A stretch of 64,000 bases of DNA from Balanoglossus misakiensis (lineage: Eukaryota > Hemichordata). The position numbers were made by a program, and so were the translations under genes. Positions 19,498-37,802 of this stretch are shown one piece after another. The stretch spans positions 6,572,001-6,636,000 of the forward strand of contig CM082588.2 of NCBI GenBank assembly GCA_040954595.2, in the 5' to 3' direction. Numbering within the stretch: the first letter of the stretch is position 1; the number at the start of each line of letters is the position of its first letter. The notes beneath the pieces are model-generated. The model searched no databases, was not told the DNA's origin, and saw only the letters and a list, made by a program, of their open reading frames with translations.

Positions 19498-22400
19498 AAG
19501 TGTTTGTAGCGAAAGTCTATAAAGGAAACTGTCATATAGAATTGAGCTTTAGGCAAACGGTTGCCTCGGACAACAACTTTGCAAACCATGGTTCCGTCAT
19601 TTGGGCGGAGATTACAATCATATGCGTCAGACTGGCAGCTGGAATTTTTCACGAAAATTAATTTTTAACTATTAAGTATTTCGCACATGGTTGAACAATC
19701 AGACAACGCCTCTGTGACCTGAAATAGTTCTCGTATTTCTTCTCCCTGTAGAAATTACAGCATTTTTGTGATGTGAAATCCCATAGTCCTACAATGTGTT
19801 GCATCGTTGTTTTCTGTTGTATGGTTTAAGCTGGTCTGGTCTGTAAACTAGCTGATATTTTGTAGTTTAGTCGCAAAACACAAAACGTTTCATATTTTTG
19901 TACAGGGATTTTATTACCTGGGCGCTCCATTTCTCAACATATAATTACTTCTCTTTCTTTCATTTCATCACCAGTACATATTCATGAGAACACTGATATT
20001 ATTTAAGTCCTTAATAACAATATTTTGATAATATGCTGTCACAAAATTAACAATTGCTAATTAAAGGAAATAGGCCAATACGTGCATCGATCGTTTTTTC
20101 TGAAATAAATCTATCAATCACTATGCAACATTTACGTTTTCCAGTTCAATAGTCAATTTTGTTGATAAAAAGCCAAAATATACGTTATTCGTTTAACATA
20201 TGTTAATTTAATTAAGAAAATGCACATATGTTGGTATAACGACGTTCCTTGACCCATTGGACTCCCTAGATTACTCACAATTTAATGTGTTCAGAATACA
20301 CAATTCCCGACTTTGCATTTTATAAAAGCACAAAATACACAATTGAAATAATATATGAATAGTTACATAATTTTTAAAATAAAAAAAAAAAACATTCTTA
20401 TTACTCAATCCAAAATAATGTTAAGATGCAGAGCATCATTTGTCTATTTTGTCACAGGAGATTATTAAATATCCGGTTTCAACTGTCCAGAAAAGTCCAG
20501 AAGAAAATAAATAAACCCACACAAAAAACATATTGCTATTTATATTTGCTCGATGCAGTGTGAATTAAGAAAACTATTTCAATTTTCGGAACTTCACTTG
20601 AACATTGACATTTTAATTACTGAATCAATTACTGTATTAATTTTTAAAATATTGCCTTGTTACTGTTAAGAATTTCAGGTATGCCAAAGACATATTTACT
20701 ATATATGTGGCGTATAGAATAGAATGATTGTAAACACACTCAAACGTGTCCGGCTATTATTTATTCGGGTTAATATGGTATGTGTATATATATTTACTAT
20801 CCAAAACTGAAACACCTATTTTTGGCTAATTCTGGCACGCGTAGTCTACCCGCATAATGAAGCCAAAACGTCCATTAGTTTTGGCATCAAAATGCATGAA
20901 TCTGTCTGTTTTTTCCCCCATAGATCCTTTCGATAAAACCTCGGGCCTGATATAAACTTAAGAGCTCAGTCATGCGTGTTGAGAATGTCCGTGATCTTGC
21001 ACATTACAGTTTTAACTTACTTGGTTCTGTTGGTAAAGCGTTGATATTGTCTTATTATTAATTAACAATTATCATACCTTCTCTCTCAGATACCATCAAT
21101 TACGATATTTCAAACGTTACCGATATCATCAAGGTTCTTCGTGGTTCTTTTCGAAATTCGTGGTTCTTACGTTTTACAGCCTACAAAGTCAAAAATTCTC
21201 GTGGTTCTAGTTTACAAAGTCTGATTTGTAGTCTATGCGATGATAATTTTTCATAATTAATCAACAATCATCGTAATTTTTCGATCCAATATCATCAAGG
21301 GTCTTAAATACGAATTTTTCGTACGTGATCGATATCATCAAGGTTCTTAATTAGGAATTTTCACGTGGCCGAGGTTCTTACCGGAAATCGAGGTTCTTAC
21401 GTTTTACAGTCTAAAAAGTAAAAAATAATCGAGGTTCTGGCTTACAAAGTTATATTTTTCTGCACTTGCGTGGTCATTTTCACGAACGAGTTAGTCGCTG
21501 ATGAAAGACGGCGGTCAGTATGTATACATTTATGAATTATTTATAGAAGCGTGTGTTTTATAACGGTAGATCCCGTTTCGTGCAGTTTTCATGGAAAAAA
21601 ATCACTTCGGCAAACCATCTAATATAAATGTTTACATTTTGCTAAAATCGTAGACAGTGTATGCTAAAGTCCCATAGAACATTTTCTGCGTGTTATAAAA
21701 CAGTATGGCCTTGTGACGATAATTTAGGAATGATTGAAAATATGCTGGTTCCTATATCACCATTGAAAGTGCCCATGTTAACGCTAATACACCCGTTTTA
21801 TGCCAAAGCGGTATAAAATAAAATGTATACAACGCTGTAGTTTAAAGCTAAACGCGTGCCTATAGAAAATGCAGGTAGGGCGAATATACATGTATTGACT
21901 GACTGTATGAGAAACTCGTGGGTACATGTATGTGAGTCACCTCAAAACGGTCGCTTTCATCAGCCTTGATCGGTCAATATATATTGTATGTGCTTCGTCG
22001 TTAAATGTTTAAGTTCAACGACACTTTGTTATAAGTGGCACTCGAATCACTTGGAATTATACGCGGGGGTTGACGTGCGACACACGTACACATATGGACG
22101 GCAAAACAGCAATGAAACATTAAAATGACATGTATTTTATTTATTTATATATCATCAGATATCGGATCACGATTGAATTAACCCATTAGACTCCCTGATA
22201 CATGATATGCGCCGTTCTAAAGTTCCTAATCAAGATATAGAAATGCTGCTCACATTCTATACCTGTGAGCGTATGAGATACTCGTATAAATCTGCCAAGA
22301 AATGACCTCCCTGAATTTTGAGATATTGATCTGTATAACCGAACTGAAAAAAAAACGCATTTCCAGATTGAGATCATCCCATGACGTTTAATGACATTCA

Positions 22401-24453
22401 GGAGATTTGACCCTTTTCTGAAACTGGTATTAACGTAATTGGTAATACGTAGATAACATCGGAAATTGGCATTATCTCCTTCGCAGATATTGTATGTTTA
22501 ATGAATTAAACATGGCCGCCGTATGAATACAGTGGAGTGATTGGTTGCTATGCTGATCTTGGATTATCATAACGATGCATGTCGGGAGTTTTGTCCAACA
22601 ACAAGTTTATCTCTTGGATATCAGTTCATACGTTGATTTAATGTTTATAGAACGGCGTTTCTGGAGACGATATTATTGAATTTTTAACTGAAGATGTCCG
22701 CTCCACTTATTCAGGTTGATGTCTCTATTATATAATTATTGTGTAAATTTCAGTTATCTTCTAATTTCGGAGGTAGGTTTCCTTATGTAAGCGTAAAACA
22801 GCCGTTTATTATGAGTGAATATTCACACACAAAACACAAGCATAGCAACGTATATGCCTCGACAAGTTTAAAGCATGGTACCCGCATATACGAAAGCACG
22901 CATATGGATTAAACCTATCAGCCATGAGGCCAGTAATATTTGAATTTGTTTGCAAGTTTTGATATAAATAACAAATGTTGTTTGACGAAGTCATAATTTT
23001 TACTGGCTGGTCCTTATCGATATGTTTGCGTGGTGACTTTGAGCTCTACTGTTGTACAGTGCAGGTTACTTCAAACTTTCCCCGGAAAACAACAAGGAAA
23101 TTTGGTACTATACCTTTGGTGTGAGTTATCAGCCTTCTTCGTACAGTAGCTTGCAGAGTCAGAGGAGGAAAATATCACAGTATCTCGCTGTTTTTCTCGG
23201 GATATTTAAACATTCGAGGGAAAATGTGGAATTTGTCAACTTTGGTAATCAGAAAGTACCCAACGTAATTTTGCCCACCATTTACAATATGATGGTTACA
23301 CGTACCCTACTATAATGTACTACTAAACTGAATATGCGTCGCTTGAGGGCGCCGGATTGCCTGTTTGACATTTCATAGTGTGATGATGAGGTGACCAGTA
23401 CAGGCTGTAGTCAGATTTCTTTTGTTTGTTGATGGTTTCATCCTAATTATAACAGGAACTTGAACATGCTATGCAAATTATCAGAGATATAAACCGTGCT
23501 GTATTTTGATTCAACCATATGCATAGATAGCCGTTTTGATATCCATATTGAAGTTCTTTCAGTGAGAGTGGGCCCTGAATTATTTTCTAAAATAACCATT
23601 GTTTCAAGTTGCATTGTTGCTTACATTCTTTAGAAACAGGAAGCTACCGGATGTTTTTCTTTTTCGAAATATGATGCAAAATTACCATTAACCAGATGGT
23701 AGTAACGGAAGAATGATAAATCTGGTCTTGTATCAATATTGTGGATTTTTAAAACAATCCCTGATTATGAGTGCGGACGGCACCGTAACAAGACGATTTG
23801 AATAGCCATCTTGCCAATTAGCGATAATTGGTAGGTTTTTAATTACCCTAGTATTCGTAAACCTCCTAATTGCGCATCTGGTGAAAGACCCCGGGGAGAG
23901 TTCCAATGCACTGATTAGTTATCTATAGTCTTCGGTACAGCCTGTCTGGCGAATTATTGAGACAAGCACCCCCGGGAAACCAACCTCAATATAAGCAAGA
24001 CCAATTTCCCAATACCAGCCAAGCGACACTCTGGTAGAAAACGAAGATACCAATATCGCAAGTTACCATAGCAGGCAAGTGAGTATTTTAACCGGTTTCG
24101 TGTTGTTCTTGTGTCTAGAATGTGGCATGCCACTTGATGTTTCACTATTGCACATTAGGACTATATTTCAACTATTAATTTCGACACCACAGAACCAAAA
24201 CTAATAATTAGGCTTTTTGAACGAAGCTGGTTGCATGCAAAGTACATTTAAAGTGAAGTTCATTCAAAATCTCCAGCTTTTTATTCTTGTTGAAAACCAT
24301 CATTTGGAAGCCCGTTACAGCACTAACGTTTAAGGAGTAACAAGCTTATTTAGGTACAAACGCAATTTTAAAATTTGCAATACTAGTACACAAAAGCACA
24401 CCGCTAGTTTCACATGTTTTTTCCATATCAGAAACTCTGTGTTTCTATTACAG
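19498..24453. other. AT-rich gene-poor region
   Basis: About 5 kb with no coding signal I can support on either strand. The first part is the 3' flank of the Ig receptor. It contains one small repeat cluster (21115-21455). The last ~100 bp end in the acceptor TCTATTACAG at 24453 leading to the lectin start exon, so an untranslated lectin exon probably lies within the right part. Confidence 0.5.
21115..21455 (+). repeat. Diverged tandem repeat cluster with GAGGTTCTT motifs
   Basis: ATATCATCAAGG(G/T)TCTT occurs at about 21123, 21290 and 21332. CGTGGTTCTTAC or CGAGGTTCTTAC followed by GTTTTACAG recurs at about 21165 and 21390, and CGTGGTTCTAG or CGAGGTTCTGG followed by TTACAAAG at about 21203 and 21430. 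Two ~125-bp copies are thus placed ~210 bp apart with a partial third between them. Confidence 0.6.
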
Positions 24454-24462
24454 ACAACAATC

Positions 24463-25932
24463 ATGAAGTCCCTCATTGTTTTACTGGCTTTGGTGACATA
24501 CGTGACATGTTACGTGAGTACATTAACTCCCTATGGCATGGTGCGTCTAATGGATGTGAATCCAAGAAACCATTACATGACGTGTCTACCTGAGCCCAGT
24601 TCTTCACATTAAGAATCCCATCCGACATTATATATGCTTCGTCGTCAAGTTTACCACTAAATTCTGGTATTCGTATAGAATGTGACCATTTTATCATTAA
24701 CTACATGCAGTTACATGGCAGGCCGTGGCTCACACGTACAAAATATCACCATTATTCCTTTGGGTGTAACATTTTTACGTAACGTTTTTTCCTTTATTCC
24801 TCCACCATTGCCAACTTCAATTTTATAGGACATGGCTGGTAAGTATGTATGGCACTATACATACAGATCATGCATGTAGTATTCAAACTTTCAGCAGTGG
24901 TGGTAGTGGTGGTGGTGGTGGTGGTGGTGGTACATGATTTGATGTGTTCCCGTTTTTCGCAACAAACAAAACGTCCTTTGTAATAATGTACATCACACAT
25001 TTTGATTGTACGTGTTCATTCTCTTATGGTGACAGGTACTTTTACAAGACAGGTCAACGAATGCATGTGCATGAAGTACGAGGTGTACTGCCAGCAGCCA
25101 AACGATGACAGACCCTACCACGCCAATGCTGCCGCGTTCTGCGCCACGCGCTCGGTGTTACCAGGGGGCCCCAGCGGGCGCCTGGCCGTTCTGAGGGAGG
25201 GCGAGGTGGACTCTCAGATCAGGCACTTCATCTCCACCAACGGCTACGACCAGTCGCCGTGCATCAAGAAGTTCGGCTTCTGGATCGGCCTGGGCGACGC
25301 CGCCGAGGAGGGCGACCACACCTGGTGTGACGGCATCAGTCACTGTGACCAGGACTTCCGGAACTGGGCTTCCGGTGAGCCCAACAACAACTTGAAGAAG
25401 AACCCAGTCGACGGACAAGACTGTGTTCAACTCTGGTAAGCAGACTAAATAGACCCGGGAATTTTTGGCTCTTGTAAACCTCCATAAATTCGCACTTCTT
25501 TAAATAGTTTCTATTACATGTACATGTACAAACAAATTTCTTTACACGCCATTTTGTCGTTCCTGTAGGTTCCGATTCGGTCATGATGGACTCTGGGACG
25601 ACGAGTATTGTGATCACCGCCCAAAGGGAATCATCTGCGAAATTCCAGGTCAGTAAAGTCAGGTTTCCGGATATTTTTGTTGTAAATGTGTAAGCTTAGT
25701 TGTCAGATGTCATATATTAAGTAATTCACATTCCAAAATTACACGTGGAGAGGATATTTTTAGTTTACATGTATATAATGATATGTATGTATGCAAAGTA
25801 GGTAACTTTTGCATGTCACGTAGATACGTACATGGTTCGGTAAATAATGATGTGAGACTTAAATTTTCGAACAATAATTTATTTCAATGCTTTCTCGAAT
25901 TTCTTGTAGATCCACACTGTCACACAGCTTAA
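24463..25932 (+). CDS. Secreted single-domain C-type lectin (four coding exons)
   Basis: Exons are 24463-24513, 25053-25435, 25569-25648 and 25910-25932; phases fit (0, 2, 1) and give 178 aa. Residues 1-16 are a signal peptide (MKSLIVLLALVTYVTC). One C-type lectin domain fills the rest, with the WIGL motif at ~94-97 and paired cysteines. The calcium/sugar site has EPN (126-128), which in this family favours mannose-type sugars. The usual WND is WDD (154-156), an N-to-D change in a calcium ligand position that may alter binding. The protein is likely secreted and binds glycans, for example in mucosal defence. An alternative acceptor 17 bp earlier (25035) breaks the frame with exon 1. The 5' leader is spliced at 24453. 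Confidence 0.85.
24896..24932 (+). repeat. (TGG)n microsatellite in lectin intron 1
   Basis: A run of about 11 TGG triplets with one interruption. Confidence 0.9.
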
Positions 25933-26039
25933 AGTGTGACGTCATTGGTATCGACTGCACGGGACTCTGTTATCGGCACTGTACGGCTTAATGGGAACGC
26001 CAAAGAATATTTTGTTGTGTTCCTTACTCAATATATATC

Positions 26040-26101
26040 AATAAAGGGTTATGTGCATATAAACCACTTCGAGTTCTGCTGTTCAGTCAGTCGACAATAA
26101 A
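26040..26101 (+). terminator. Poly(A) signals of the lectin gene
   Basis: AATAAA at 26040-26045 and again at 26096-26101, 108 and 164 bp after the stop codon. Confidence 0.6.
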
Positions 26102-26778
26102 CCTTTGTCGACTTTTAGTTTTTCACTGAACTTTCTACTGAGCAGGGAAGTTGGTGTTATGACAATCATCTGAATTCAGTCCTTCATCTGCACAACCACG
26201 CCAAAGGAAATTTGAGGAAGTTTTAATTTCTTAATGTAACACAGTGACACAGTAACACAGTGCCTGCCTATTCCAATGCCTTATTTTTCAACGCGATAAT
26301 TGTTCGCTACGCCTCTACCGACAAAACTTCGAGAAATAGGCCTAGACTCTATCCATATAGGTCTACGCATCCCTGTATACCGTTCACGTGTTCTATACTG
26401 GTCACGGGTTCAGTTGAATATAGGTAAAAGCGCGATGTGTACAAAATCGGGGAGGTCTTTCGTCATCAAACACAAGATGTCTAGACAGCAGAGAATTTCT
26501 TTCGTTTCTGTAATAAAAAGGTAATAATGGTTGTGTGAAAGTAAACATAAAAAGATAACATCGTTTTAACAGACAAGTTGAAAGGCTGAAGGGATAAAAG
26601 ACGTTAAAACTCACAGACTCGTACCGAGTATAGCTACACTATGGCAATGTCAATTTGAGGACTATTGAATTTGCATATTTCTTGGAAACGGACAAAACCA
26701 TAGATGGGAACATGTCGTTCAGACATATCTCTACAAGTCACACTATTAACATATTGTTACATATGGACACTAATCCAA

Positions 26779-27405
26779 TCAAGTCGAAATACCCACTTTC
26801 CCAAACTGCTCCGCTTCTTCGATGGTATCCGGCAGTTTCCTGCCCCTCGTCTCCGGCAATAGCAGCACCAGGCAGCCGACCAGAAGCGACGTTATGCCGA
26901 ATACCAGGTTTGGTAAATGTTGCCACCATTTACCCAGGAACAGGAGCTGTGGAGCGAGCATACTGCCAATCATGCCACACGTTGTCGTCACACCACTCCC
27001 GACCGATCTGGGGGGAAAATATCAAGCGGGTTTTTGTGTAAAGAAATTTGTTGACATTAGCTCACAGTGACACCCAGAATACGAATTCATACAAGAAGTT
27101 CATAATTGCACTGAAAGATATATTGAACTTTGGACATTAGAGACAAATCTACGTCTGTTACCTTGCTACAGTGGGATACAATTCCACTGCATGGAAAAAC
27201 GAAATAGTGTACATTCCAGCGGTACCAAACTTTGCAACCATTGCTAACAATACACTAGGCCATGTGAAGTCACCACCTGTAGATAGCAGAAAGACATAAC
27301 CCCATGATAGACCAAGACAAATAGAAGACTACTTCACTATCCAAGTCAAGAACACTTTAAACCCTTGAGGGTTATCCATGTATGTCTGCATGCGTATGCG
27401 TCTTC

Positions 27406-27483
<78 letters not shown>

Positions 27484-30400
27484 ATGTATGTATGTATGTA
27501 TGTATGTATGTATGTATGTATGTATGTATGTATGTATGTATGTATGTATGTATGTATGTATGTATGTATGTATGTATGTATGTATGTATGTATGTATGTA
27601 TGTATGTATGTATGTATGTATGTATGTATGTATGTATGTATGTATGTATGTATGTATGTATGTATGTATGTATGTATGTACGTATAATGTCTGTCTGTCT
27701 CTATATTGTTGTGTGTATACTTACATTTAGGCGTGAATATCATCAAAATGGAAAATACGCAGACCAGTACAGCTGCAGCGAAAAACGTATAACGCCGCCC
27801 CATTCTACTTTCCATAAAATATATTATACACACGTAGGAGGGAATTTCAACAAGACCACCAACCGCTACGTTAACAAAATCGTTTCCGCTGAGGTTGGCT
27901 GTGTTAAAAGATACACCATAGTAAACCAGGCATGTTAAGCTCCTGTAGTGATAGACAAAGCATGCATATGTTATGGTTCTATTTAAACCATCACGTTAGT
28001 AAGTTTTGATTTTTTGCCACAAGATTATTTACTAAAACCTGAATATACATACATGCTGGCAAAGAGAATGAGTGTCTTCATCCGCATGTTGGGATATCGA
28101 AACAAATCAAGTGGTTTGAAAAGTGCTACGTCTTCTTCAGTGATTTGTTTCGATTTCTGAAACAGGGAAAAGAGGAGTACGCGTTATCGACGTTTTATTT
28201 TAAAGGGACAAAGTCTCTCTCTCGCTGCCCTTTTCCCATTAATTGTCTTTAATACAAGACACCATTTATGGCCTGAGTGGAGTTCAATGACTGAACCATT
28301 GCACGACGTGAGTACACAGTCCGGCTTACAACACGCATGAGCATAAAGACAACACCTGTGATCTTGGTACGCTGAACTACCTCTCAATCATATCAACCAA
28401 TCACGAGCTTCACAAACCGAACCTGGTGAATGACCCATTTCGATTGGATAGCTGTGAGCCAGTTCATTTGTCAGACGGTCAGTGAGATGACACGTCCACC
28501 ATTCGACTCGATCTTTGAGGTACAAACACCATGGCGGAAAGTAGTGGCAACATCAACGACCTGTTCATTGCCAAGAACAATTTCCGACAACCAAGTGAAG
28601 GTCATGACTGTGACGATATATCATCAGTGGACTGGATTTTCCAGGAGTTTGAGATAATGTACACAAACCATCGGTCGTGGAAAAGGACATTTCTCCTGGC
28701 TTGCAGCCCCCACTGCGCGCATCCTCTACTGTAAGTCAACAATTTCAGTTATTTATTATTCTGTCGATTGAGAATTTTCATTTGAACGTCAACAAGGTAC
28801 TTCTGGGTTCGTCGAAAATGGCAACATTTTGTGTAAGGTAAAAAGGAAACCCCAACCAGAGGCCACGCCCAGCACACACAAGATGGCCGATCCAAGTGTG
28901 TGCACCTGGTACATGTACGTGGAAGCAGTTCCTTCTGGGGGAGGCAGCAGTGTCGCGCGTCGCGTCGTGCCGTTGCGTAGCGTCGTATTGAATACAGGCA
29001 GGCATGATACATTAATACTGTCCTGCGGCAAATTTTAATCTTATCCACCTACTTGTTTGATTTTTCCCTGCTCGTGACAATTTAACAAATTATCATCAAA
29101 CATGTCGTCGGGAAGAACCACTTTGTTCACTGTTGCACTTTTTTGTATAATTTTCTTAGCCTCTTCAAGTCGACCAACTGTTATGAGCCAACGGGGTGAC
29201 TCAGGCAATACCCTACGGATAAGAGACGATTTTTAAGATATATGCAAATTACGAATACCCGGATAGATTCATTTCGAAAGTACTGGAAATATTGATTATA
29301 TTAAAATGTCAAAATTGATGACTTTGCCCATTTCAAACGAAAATCAATGCTATAAGACTAGTAAAAGTAATGATAACCACTATGTGACTACTGGTGACAA
29401 AAAGCAACTTTTTACCTTTTGTGAATCTTTCCAGAAACATTACAATATCAGAACACTGTGTCTCAGAATTTTGCAATTTTAATGCTGTATGGAATGTAAC
29501 CATCTACACTATAACTCCGGGTAGTCACCTAGGCAATAACGAATTACTACAAACCGTACCAGTAATAGGGAAAGTACAAAATTGGGACGCCCGCAATGAC
29601 CAGCGGAAGCAGCCTCTGACGTGGGATAAAGTATGCAAAAACCGGAACGACAGCAATGCCACAGGCATAAAAACACGAAAACATTACTGTACAAAATGTG
29701 CGTCGTGAAGGACCGACAAACTCAGCGCCTGTAAGAGATAAAAAGCTATGTACAGTTACTATGGTAACTTTTGACAGAAACAAGCACGACTATCGCCGTA
29801 AAAAGGTGCCAGCGATCCTTATCTGACCTGCCATCTTTAGTCAACTCATGGACCTACGGCCCTCATAATTTTGAACCATTTAAAAAGGTAAAATAGGCAG
29901 ACAGACGTATGGACAGACAGACAGACAGACAGGCAGACAGACATGCAGACATTCATACAGACAGACAGACAGACAGTTAGACATAGCATCGACTCACTCA
30001 GAATAAAACCTTGTGTGAAGATTGTAACATTTGCAAAGGCCGCGCAGAATCTGACTATAATATACACAGCGTAATGTGGAGATAACGTCTGTCCAACCCC
30101 AGCCACTGTCACAAGTATCATTGCTCCAAACAACGTCGGTTTCCGACCAAATCTGTCGACAAAAAATACCAAGCGTCAAGGTAAATAAAGGTAAATAAAG
30201 GTGTCACCCATATGTGGAGCATATTATCATTTTTACAAAAGTCAAAAATACTGGATAGTTGAAATCTATACCTGTCTGATACAGGACCGCAACATAACGC
30301 TCCCATCAAACTCCCGAACAAAAAGATGGATGTTGATAAGGCCGCCAGAAATTCCTGATCACAAACCAAATTGAACTGCAGGAAAAAGGTTGATACAAAT

Positions 30401-30491
30401 ATTATCTCTATGGTTCTCTATTATCTCTATGGTTCGGTGATTCGAATTCTGTCAGGAGGGAACTACAAAGATTGGTTGGTTGGTTGGTTGG

Positions 30492-30525
<34 letters not shown>

Positions 30526-31750
30526 CAATGCATGGAATGATGAAAGTGTTTTCTATGGCCGAGGTTTGGATGGAAACTACACCCCAAGTACGCGGCCTTT
30601 TTCATGTAGAGGGCCCTTCCAAATAATTGCGTCAGCTCCAAGCAGACGACGAGAAAACGAGGCCAGCAGCTGTCTAAATGTTTTCAACCAAATTAGGGAC
30701 TTTTGGGCTTATGCAGCAGAAACTGCCTATATGTGGTTATGTCAGGGACGCCCCTCGCTTCGAAGTCTATGGTGTTTTCCAACCCAAACAGAATCAAGTT
30801 CAAATTTTGGATAAAAGTTGGTACAATTCAGCAATTTGTGAGCTATGTATATCATTAGAACTTCGATCGAGGGCTGATCCAGTTTCTCAAGGGTATGTGC
30901 GCTGTCGAAGGTTGTGTTGCATAGGTTTGTGTACAAATGGATGTTCAAAACGCGAAGGTTTGTTGTTTACTGACATAGTCACGCGCAGTGCTGGGCAAAT
31001 AGGACAACGGGCGTACGCGTAATATGGTAGTTTGCAATGTCAGATGGCCAGGTGATAGGAGTCCGGCCTACATATACAGAACTGTAAATTTTCGTGTGTT
31101 TTTTGTGTATACTTCAAGTGTTAAAATGCATACACCTGCAGAGGGTTGGGTGCCTTCAGGAAAGAAAGAGATTGCTGGGTTTTACATCTGGTTGAGATGC
31201 CGTTATGCGTGCATGTAGCTAGTCAGGGCCGACCCCCCCCCCCCAATACACACACACACCGTGAGTCCAAAGTACCAACCGATACTGTTATGTTACAGAT
31301 AGCACTTACCTCTTGAATAAAGGTTGACTTGTAGACGGATGTGTCGTAATCCCAGCCTTGGTCGCATTTGATAATCGGACGACTTGTATTCCCGTACATC
31401 GGTTCAAAAAAGACGGTGACGTCACTAACGTTTAAGTCGTATTTGTGACAGCTGCTGAATTTCCACTTGTCATCTCCGCAGGCCGAGGGGGCCTTTTCCC
31501 TAGGTAACATGAACCCCTTCAGTGCAATCTCACAGTCTATCGTGCCATTGAACAAGGCCTCGCACTGGTCGACCAGGGTCTCGAAGTTGGCCATCGTACA
31601 CCAGTGATCCGTTTCTGCTTGTATGAACACGGTCGAAAACAGGGATATACCCACTGGAATCGCCAACAGGGCTGTCAGGCCAAAACACCGCTTCTGGTAT
31701 GGGCCAAATTCACCGATAACATCGGTCAAAATATCGTCGTATTTTAACAT
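26779..31750 (-). CDS. SLC22-family organic ion transporter, minus strand (nine exons)
   Basis: Exons in transcript order: 31750-31310, 30375-30272, 30152-29998, 29728-29560, 29212-29053, 28156-28053, 27942-27725, 27276-27162 and 27007-26779. They sum to 1695 bases, 564 aa, with matching phases and no stop. The protein has the SLC22 plan: TM1, a long extracellular loop with cysteines and N-glycosylation sites (NGT, NVS, NTS), KCDQGWDYD before TM2, the MFS signature DRFGRKP, PESPRW after TM6, ELYPTVAR, and the closing PETRGRKLPDTIEEAE. Exon sizes 104 and 155 are those of vertebrate SLC22 genes. Family members move organic cations, anions or carnitine across the plasma membrane; the substrate cannot be told. 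It is the divergent partner of the gene at 33073. Introns carry long microsatellites. Confidence 0.9.
27405..27683 (+). repeat. (TCTG)n-(TG)n-(TATG)n compound microsatellite
   Basis: It lies in SLC22 intron 7: about 8 TCTG, then TG repeats, then about 54 uninterrupted TATG units (27465-27680). Open frames through it are repeat artefacts. Confidence 0.95.
28531..28730 (+). other. Possible first coding exon, antisense inside SLC22 intron 5
   Basis: An ATG in a strong context (AACACCATGGCGG) opens 66 codons ending at a donor, CTCTACT/GTAAGT. The peptide is polar with acidic and aromatic residues (for example DCDDISSVDWIFQEFEIMY) and reads like real protein, but I do not recognise it. No second exon could be found on the plus strand nearby. 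It may be a nested gene's first exon, a captured gene fragment or chance. Confidence 0.25.
29907..29977 (+). repeat. (GACA)n microsatellite
   Basis: An imperfect GACA/CAGA run in SLC22 intron 3. Confidence 0.9.
30470..30522 (+). repeat. (GGTT)n-(GATT)n microsatellite
   Basis: Five GGTT units followed by seven GATT units, in SLC22 intron 1. Confidence 0.9.
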
Positions 31751-33072
31751 ATCCGAAGTTATATGTAAATATCCGCGTATGGATCAGAGTTTGTAAATGA
31801 AGCTTCCAGGAGTATGATTTGTACACTACATAATAAAATGGAATAATGGCAGCTCGGTGTAAAATTGTGTTTTACCTACTTCGGGTGAAACCACTGACTA
31901 AGTAATAATCCACGTGCATTTTAACCTTCCATGCCGCTTGTAAACAAGGTGGGGTGATACAGTTATCTGGGTTAAACCATTTATAGGGGGTGATCAGGGA
32001 CGAACTTCTCACCGCAGTATGTTTGGTATACTACAGGTGTGTTTTCACTTTTTAAACGGCGCGTGCTGTCGCAGCTAATGTCACTCGAAACCGAAATTTG
32101 TCCAGATAAACATCTCTTAAAGCTACCCGAAAAAGAACTTCATTGCATGCGCCCCTATTATAACCAGTGGTATCGCCCATTGTCAAAAGAATGGCCTTTT
32201 CTTGCTGAAACTGCATTCCGTTGTTTCCTTATAATTATGATGTTTGCAATTTATTTAATATAAAGTGAAATGAGAGAAAAAATCGAAAGGACATGACCAG
32301 TAACTTTTTGGCTTTAATTTCAGTATTTTTTGTTTTGTGTACCAAATGCAATTTCTTGATCTACTCCAAACAGCATGCTAGTATACCGAGTACTCCGCTT
32401 AGCATTGTTTGTATGTAACGGCCATTGTGATTGTTGGCAGGTGAATTCTAGTCCGGACCTGAATTAAAATGTTGCACAGCAATGATAGATACATGCAAGC
32501 CCGACAAGAAAATCTGCATATGCAAAACCTTATTTAAATGAAATGGTGTTGACTCTGCCTATAGGCGGAGGGCGACAGACCCATACTCAGAGAAACTGTC
32601 CAGGCTTTCAAGTAAACAATCAATCATTCAAAGGTTGACGATTGATGATTATGGCAAAGTGACCGCAATAATTGTAACAATTTGTATTATTTTGATCCAG
32701 AAGGATATGAAAACTCAAAAAAAAAAAAAAAATTAAAGCAAATGGGAAAAATACAATATTCCTTTTTTCTGTCCCGGCGCAATTGAAGACGTTAAGTCTT
32801 GACTTTTTCAATAGTACAGACGAAAAAGCTCGCTAATCCTTTCAACTGATGCCAAGGATCTCAAGATTCGAGATTGAATGTGTCAGAGGTCAGGATTACA
32901 CGATTGTGAAATATAGAAGAGTTGATCTGATTTGTGGATTCCTTCCACACATATCATGGGAATTAATCTGCAGAGCCCGTCGTGACTTTGCTTATAGTTT
33001 AGATTACAACCGAGACTTGCCAGACAACAAAATCTGTGTTGGGCGTTGTCGTTTGCTCGCGGGGTTCTAAGA
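31751..33072. promoter_or_regulatory. Shared divergent intergenic region of the SLC22 pair
   Basis: These 1322 bp separate the two start codons. Any 5' leaders and both core promoters must lie here unless there are distant leader exons. I see no clear TATA box, CpG island or conserved block. Confidence 0.4.

Positions 33073-37802
<4,730 letters not shown>

Noticed and set aside
27365-27938. Tyr/Val/Cys/Met-rich frames of 100-186 codons
   Set aside because: Translation of the (TATG)n microsatellite within an SLC22 intron.
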